A stretch of DNA of 35,937 nucleotides, taken from Verrucomicrobiia bacterium. GTDB lineage: Bacteria > Verrucomicrobiota > Verrucomicrobiia > JADLBR01. The position numbers were made by a program, and so were the translations under genes. The stretch is taken from positions 1 through 35,937 of the forward strand of contig JADLBR010000465.1 of the NCBI GenBank assembly GCA_020847615.1, read 5' to 3'. Shown in pieces: positions 32,032 through 35,937 of the stretch. Numbering within the stretch: the stretch's first letter is position 1; each line of letters begins with the position of its first letter. The notes below the pieces were generated by a model. It had not been told where the DNA came from, searched no databases, and was given only the letters and a program-made list of their open reading frames with translations.

Positions 32032-34284
32032 TCAGTAATTCACGGCCGTGACGGCATCGAGGTCGAAGCCGGAGTTGCCCGCCGTCCGGAGCGCGGCACC
32101 GGTAAAATTCGTGTGGCGCACCGCGTCGCCGTTGCCGTCGATGATCCAGTTGTCGCCGGTGGATTGGATCTTGACGAATCGGGCCCACGCGAGGCCGACG
32201 GTCGCGAGATCAAAGCTGTCGCCGCCAGACTCGGACGGGTTGGTCGGGTCGGCATTTGGCAGGACCGGGTTTATCCCCGCGAAGCCGCTCCCGTAGCAGT
32301 AGGGGTGCTGCAAGTTCAGGTTGCCCGCGTCGTCGTATCGCGGCGAGAAATCGATGGGGAATCGTTTCCAGGAGGAACCGTCCTGGCTGACGTAGACGAC
32401 GGCGGGTTCCATGAATCGGTTGAGGTGATCCCCGCCGATGTAGAAGGCGTTTTCGAAGACCGTGAAGTCATTGCCGGGGCCATCGACGATCACGTTGTCG
32501 GTGAACTCGACGACGATCTCGCCGCCGTAGGGTGCCGAGCCACTTCCATTGATGGCGGCCCCCAGCGAGACGACGTCCTTAGATCCATTTGCGTAGCCGA
32601 GTCCGTTGGGGGGGCCAAGTACGATGCCGGGCACGCTTGCGGCGTTGAACCGGTCGGCCCCGGCCAAGGGCGTGAAATAGGCCGCGTCGGCGTGCGGGTC
32701 GGCCGCTCCGGCTGCGGCGCGGCCCTTGGTAAAGGGCAGGATAGTCGCAGAGCCATAGGATGTCGCGTCGAGGGCGCTGTATTCCCCGTCCGGGGTGAAG
32801 GCGAAGGCCGCGTAGTGGTAGGTCGTCCCATCGGCGAGCGCCTGATCAATGGTCGTCGTGCCGACGCCCTGATAGACGATGTCGCCCTCGTCGGGGGTGG
32901 CCGGAATGGCGGCGGTGCTGCGCACCACGAGGGTCTCCGCGAACTCGGGCTCATCGGGATTGTTCCATGTTAGGACCGCCTTGCCCGCGCTGGGGTAGAC
33001 CCTCAGGTCGGTGACGGGGCCAATGGGCGCCTCGGTGATCTCCAAATAGAAATCCCCGTAGGCGATCTGTGGTTCGGGGGCGGTGGCATCCCAGACGGCG
33101 ACGGAGAGCGGGCCGAAGGAGCCTATGGTTTCGGGGGTACCGGAGAAGACGCCGTCCGCGAACGTGAGGCCCGGGGGGATTTCGCCGGCGATCAGTTCCC
33201 ATCGGTAGGGGGTCGTGCCGCCTTCCGCATCGAGTGGTATTTCGGCGGGTTTGCCCTGTTGGGCGGGATCGAGCTGTTGCGCGGAGACGATGCGTAGCGC
33301 CCTCGAGACGACCTTGAGGACGAGATCTTTCGATGCCTGGGTCCCCTGTGCGTCGGTCACGGTGACCGACAGCGGATAACTCTTGAACTCGCCGGTCGGG
33401 TTGCCCGAAATGGCGCCGGCGGAGGATATCGAGACGCCCGGGGGCAGTTCGCCGCTGACAGACCAGTCGTAGGGCGGGACGCCGCCGGCCGCGGCGAGCG
33501 CGATCGCAAGCGGGTTGCCGACGCTGGCGTCGGGGAGGGACTCCGTCACGATGCGCAGTTGATCCTCCGGTAGGATGACCAGGAGGTACTCGGCCTCGTC
33601 GCTGTTGGAGTCGGCGTCGCTGACCCGGACGCGGAGTGAATCGCTGAAGAGTTGCAGCGGGGTCCCGTAGAAGAGGCCGCGGGCGGTGTCGAATTGGAGG
33701 CCGAGGGGGAGTGTGCCCGAGGTGCTCCACGAATAGGGGGGCGTGCCCCCCGTGGCGAGGATCTGCGCGTTGAATGCCTTGGAGAGGGTGCCCTCCGGAA
33801 GCGATCCGGTCGTGATGAGCAACTGGACGAGCACGTTATCGCCCGCCGAGCCAACCCCGCTGGCCCGGGACAGGCCGCGATGGCCGCCGGGACCCGGGAC
33901 CAATTCTGCCGGCAGCCATTTGCCATCTCGCAGGACCATGCCGCTGCGGCGGATCGAGGCGATGTCTTCGGCGGACGCGGGCGTCCCGCGCTGCGCTTTG
34001 CGAGGAGCCTCCGCATGGCCGGCGCCCTCGCGCCAGTCCTCGTCATCCCAGGGCGCCTTGTCCCCGGACCTCTTTCCCTTCCACCACGACCGGAGGAAAC
34101 CGGGGTCGTCATCGGTGCCGATGATGGCACCGTCGAGGGCGAAGCGGTCGAGCGCGATACCGCCCCCGACAAGGCCGGCCATGGCGAGTGCGATGGCGGT
34201 CGTGAGCCCGGCGATGGCGTTCGGCTCCAGCGCCCGGACCGCGGCCATCCCACGGCAAAGCCAGCCCAGTATCCCGCGGATCAT
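32032..34284 (-). CDS. Membrane-anchored Ig/FN3 surface protein of the cobalamin operon
   Basis: 750 residues. An N-terminal membrane anchor (about 23-47, AIAGLTTAIALAMAGLVGGG) and a charged linker precede three putative-Ig (He_PIG-like) repeats. Each has the pattern 'GGTPPYSWSTSGTLPLGL', 'GGVPPYDWSVSGELPPGV' or 'GGTTPYRWELIAGEIPPGL'. An FN3-like domain follows ('VLTWNNPDEPEFAETLVVRS'), then a C-terminal beta domain (about 550-750) with 'GGEIVVEFTDNVIVDGPGND', 'FENAFYIGG' and 'SFDLATVGLAWARFVKI'. That domain recalls surface proteins in Bacteroidetes B12 loci (from memory). It may hold or pass on cobalamin outside the inner membrane (inference). ATGA overlap with the propeller gene upstream. 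Confidence 0.75.
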   Translation of the reverse strand: MIRGILGWLCRGMAAVRALEPNAIAGLTTAIALAMAGLVGGGIALDRFALDGAIIGTDDDPGFLRSWWKGKRSGDKAPWDDEDWREGAGHAEAPRKAQRGTPASAEDIASIRRSGMVLRDGKWLPAELVPGPGGHRGLSRASGVGSAGDNVLVQLLITTGSLPEGTLSKAFNAQILATGGTPPYSWSTSGTLPLGLQFDTARGLFYGTPLQLFSDSLRVRVSDADSNSDEAEYLLVILPEDQLRIVTESLPDASVGNPLAIALAAAGGVPPYDWSVSGELPPGVSISSAGAISGNPTGEFKSYPLSVTVTDAQGTQASKDLVLKVVSRALRIVSAQQLDPAQQGKPAEIPLDAEGGTTPYRWELIAGEIPPGLTFADGVFSGTPETIGSFGPLSVAVWDATAPEPQIAYGDFYLEITEAPIGPVTDLRVYPSAGKAVLTWNNPDEPEFAETLVVRSTAAIPATPDEGDIVYQGVGTTTIDQALADGTTYHYAAFAFTPDGEYSALDATSYGSATILPFTKGRAAAGAADPHADAAYFTPLAGADRFNAASVPGIVLGPPNGLGYANGSKDVVSLGAAINGSGSAPYGGEIVVEFTDNVIVDGPGNDFTVFENAFYIGGDHLNRFMEPAVVYVSQDGSSWKRFPIDFSPRYDDAGNLNLQHPYCYGSGFAGINPVLPNADPTNPSESGGDSFDLATVGLAWARFVKIQSTGDNWIIDGNGDAVRHTNFTGAALRTAGNSGFDLDAVTAVNY

Positions 34285-35684
34285 GGTTGGATGAGCTCCG
34301 CGCGGACCCGGATGAACCGCGCCGTGCCGCCACCGGGGTCGGCGACTGTCACGCGGACCTTCTGGCCCGCTAGGGATTCGGTAATCTGTCCGGTGCCGGT
34401 GGTGGGGGTGCCGGCGGCGCTCCGCGCGATCTCCTGCCAGTCCCCGGGCTGCAGGGTGCCGGAAACCTCAACGACATAGTCGAGATCCCGATTCATGGGG
34501 TCACGGGTAAAGCGGATGCTCAGGCGGCCTCCGGAGACAGTCGGCTCGATCGCATCATGGGCGTCCGGTCGTCTCGGGTTCCCGGAGAAGGCATACTCCA
34601 ATCCGTTGGGTTGGGCGTCGCCATCGGGATTTGCGAAGAATCCCGAGACGCTGTCGTCAAGTTGTTCCGCCGGAGTGAAGAGGGTGGCGTTCCAGGAGGC
34701 ACGGGAATTGGGCACCCCGACCGCGATGATCGCGTTGAAAGCCCCGAAGTCGGTCAGGAGCGCGTAGAGGGTGCCGGCGTCGTACGAGGATGGCTCAAAC
34801 GGCCCGCTCCCGGGCCTAAACTGCATGGAGCTGACCACCGCAAACCCGCCCGTGATGGAACCGAAAAGGGATGGGTGACCCGATGTCGTGTCGAAGGCGT
34901 AGAGGCTGCCGGAGAAGTCGGGAAAGAAGATATCGGCATCGGAGTCTGCGGCCAGGTAGCTGGAGCCGGCGAGATTGGTGCCGACATGGACGCCGGCGGA
35001 TGGCTGGAGCGCCCCGCCGAGTGCGATCGCGTTGGAAACCTGGGCCCGCGTGAAGCGGAAGAGGTTATTCTGGAAACTGGCGGTGGTCTGCGCGACGTAG
35101 AGGTCGCCGTTGGTGGCGAAGGCAAGGCCGCCGGAATAGGTGGGCATCTCGATGACGCGATTGGTCCCCGTTCCAGAGACCAGAAACACCGCGTTGGAAT
35201 TGGGATTTCCGGTGAAGAAGATGCGCCCGGCGGCGTCGAGCGCGGAGGCGTAGTTCTGGAGGAGCAAGTTAGTCGTGAGGCCCGAGCCGTCGAGTCCGAT
35301 GGACATGACGCGGTTGGTCTCGCTGGTGGCGTCGGGGTACGCACCCGACTGTCCGAAGTAGACCCGGCTGCCCGCCGTCTCCACGAAACTGCCGAACGCC
35401 GTGTCTGGGAATATGTACAGGGTATTGAACGCATGGCCGATGGGGTCCCAGCGGACCAGCGATGAGGCCGCGCTCCCATAGCCGCCGCTTCCAAGGATCA
35501 TGACGATGGAACCATCGTCGGCGACGTCGAAGCCGCCGATGCCGGCGTTGGTGGCAAAGATGTTCTGGACGGCGTAGCCCGCCGGGGCTGCGAAGGCCTG
35601 GGCGCGGGCCGCCTGCGGCGCAAGGGCGCCCATGGCGAGGGTCATTGCTGCCAGTCCGAATCCGCGGGCGGGAAAGCCGTTCAT
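34281..35684 (-). CDS. Secreted beta-propeller-like protein, first gene of the cobalamin operon
   Basis: 467 residues. ATG 35684 has GGAGG seven bases upstream. A signal peptide (LAAMTLAMGALAPQAARA) is followed by about 320 residues of recurring strand blades, for example 'GIGGFDVADDGSIVMILGSG', 'GGLAFATNGDLYVAQTT' and 'SSYLAADSDADIFFPDFSGS', in the style of a beta-propeller. The last 110 residues are a Verrucomicrobial C-terminal module ('NPDGDAQPNGLEYAFSGNP', 'DLDYVVEVSGTLQPGDWQE'). Placed directly behind a cobalamin riboswitch, it is a candidate counterpart of BtuG, the surface propeller that captures B12 in Bacteroides; I see no direct sequence match to BtuG, so this is functional inference. 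Confidence 0.72.
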   Translation of the reverse strand: MNGFPARGFGLAAMTLAMGALAPQAARAQAFAAPAGYAVQNIFATNAGIGGFDVADDGSIVMILGSGGYGSAASSLVRWDPIGHAFNTLYIFPDTAFGSFVETAGSRVYFGQSGAYPDATSETNRVMSIGLDGSGLTTNLLLQNYASALDAAGRIFFTGNPNSNAVFLVSGTGTNRVIEMPTYSGGLAFATNGDLYVAQTTASFQNNLFRFTRAQVSNAIALGGALQPSAGVHVGTNLAGSSYLAADSDADIFFPDFSGSLYAFDTTSGHPSLFGSITGGFAVVSSMQFRPGSGPFEPSSYDAGTLYALLTDFGAFNAIIAVGVPNSRASWNATLFTPAEQLDDSVSGFFANPDGDAQPNGLEYAFSGNPRRPDAHDAIEPTVSGGRLSIRFTRDPMNRDLDYVVEVSGTLQPGDWQEIARSAAGTPTTGTGQITESLAGQKVRVTVADPGGGTARFIRVRAELIQP

Positions 35685-35690
35685 GTGAAT

Positions 35691-35716
35691 CCTCCAGTCT
35701 TTTGAGAACCTGGAGG
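35691..35716 (-). promoter_or_regulatory. Shine-Dalgarno-masking hairpin of the riboswitch
   Basis: On the minus strand CCTCCAG, a 12-base loop, CTGGAGG forms a perfect 7-bp stem. Its 3' arm is the ribosome binding site of the gene starting at 35684. Folding would hide the Shine-Dalgarno, so this is the likely expression platform for translational control by cobalamin. Confidence 0.7.
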
Positions 35717-35775
35717 CCGGGCAGTGCGCCCGATCCCGCGGTCCTCATTCTTCATTGTGGCGATGAAGTTTTATG

Positions 35776-35799
35776 CGCCCGCCGCACCCGCGGCGGGCG
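35776..35799 (-). promoter_or_regulatory. Perfect 10-bp hairpin between aptamer and gene
   Basis: CGCCCGCCGC, loop of 4, GCGGCGGGCG, with no T run after it on the minus strand, so it is not a standard terminator. It may be part of the switching structure or a spacer stem. Confidence 0.5.
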
Positions 35800-35812
35800 A
35801 ATGAGAGGGCGC

Positions 35813-35937
35813 GGCGCAGATATTCGGACTTCGGGCCTCGAACCTCGCTCCCGCCTTCACCGCCGGACTTGGACCGGAGACTGGCATCTTGGGAGTCTGT
35901 AACCCGTTACCGTAGCGCAACTGTTCCCGATTCTCAC
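35813..35937 (-). promoter_or_regulatory. Cobalamin riboswitch, 5' part cut by window end
   Basis: Read on the minus strand from the window edge: GTGAGAATC (P5 side), GCTACGGTAAC (core, compare GCTACTGTGAG), ACTCCCAAGATGCCAGT (compare GATGCCACTG), then GGCGGTGAAGGCGGGAGCG (compare GGTGGGAAGGC), and finally AAGTCCGAATATCTGCGCC, a B12 box (compare AGTCCGGAGACCTGCC). The order and spacing are those of the cobalamin aptamer. The first hairpin and GGGAA segment must lie beyond 35937. It precedes a transport operon whose genes fit cobalamin uptake. Confidence 0.8.

Noticed and set aside
35906-35930. GCGCAACTGT on the plus strand, similar to the CCCGCAACTGT of a cobalamin aptamer
   Set aside because: The remaining aptamer landmarks and the B12 box are all on the minus strand, in the correct order for the minus-strand operon.
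1-35937. CRISPR arrays, tRNA, rRNA, insertion sequences or prophage genes
   Set aside because: I saw no regularly spaced repeats with unique spacers, no tRNA cloverleaf, no rRNA and no transposase, integrase or phage structural gene. The repeats present are irregularly placed palindromic elements.

Overview
The window is GC-rich DNA (only one stretch, about 27380-27640, is clearly AT-richer) from a diderm bacterium. BamA, Skp and LpxD show that it has an outer membrane with lipid A. A likely phylum is Verrucomicrobiota. The reasons are the DUF3450-ExbB-ExbB-ExbD-TonB-TPR cassette beside a carboxypeptidase-regulatory-domain TonB receptor, C-terminal modules of the '(N)PDGDAQPNGLEYAFSGNP' type, and many short palindromic repeats between genes. 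That assignment is inferred from gene style; no rRNA is present to confirm it.

Region 1 (1-12317, + strand) is a TonB-dependent uptake locus. It holds a secreted repeat protein cut by the window start, a secreted helical-repeat protein, a TonB-dependent receptor, DUF3450, a large ExbB/TolQ with a periplasmic coiled coil, a second ExbB, ExbD, TonB and a TPR protein. The substrate is unknown.

Region 2 (12600-13203) is a pair of overlapping FeoA-like genes with no feoB beside them.

Region 3 (13250-23355, + strand) is a housekeeping run: rplY/ctc, pth, rpsF, ssb, rplI (rpsR is absent from its usual place), dnaB, bamA, skp, lpxD and a membrane-anchored protein with a GH75 chitosanase-like domain. 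A promoter precedes rplY.

Region 4 (23561-26799, - strand) is gatCAB, the tRNA-dependent amidotransferase.

Region 5 (27640-35937, - strand) is the most interesting part. A cobalamin riboswitch, cut by the window end, is followed by a hairpin that masks the Shine-Dalgarno sequence. Then come a secreted beta-propeller-like protein, a membrane-anchored Ig/FN3 surface protein, a DUF4430 (transcobalamin-C-like) protein, EcfT, a fused EcfA-EcfA ATPase and an ECF S component. The genes are joined mostly by ATGA overlaps. Together they read as a surface-to-cytoplasm cobalamin acquisition operon that combines extracellular capture proteins with an ECF importer. It ends at a strong UUCG-loop terminator near 27260.

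Laid over all this are at least four families of short palindromic repeats. Three share one design, two small hairpins placed as larger inverted arms. They sit at gene ends and in places have become part of coding sequence: the tail of the 2119-3681 gene, the N-terminus of the TPR gene at 10794, and possibly the DUF4430 gene.
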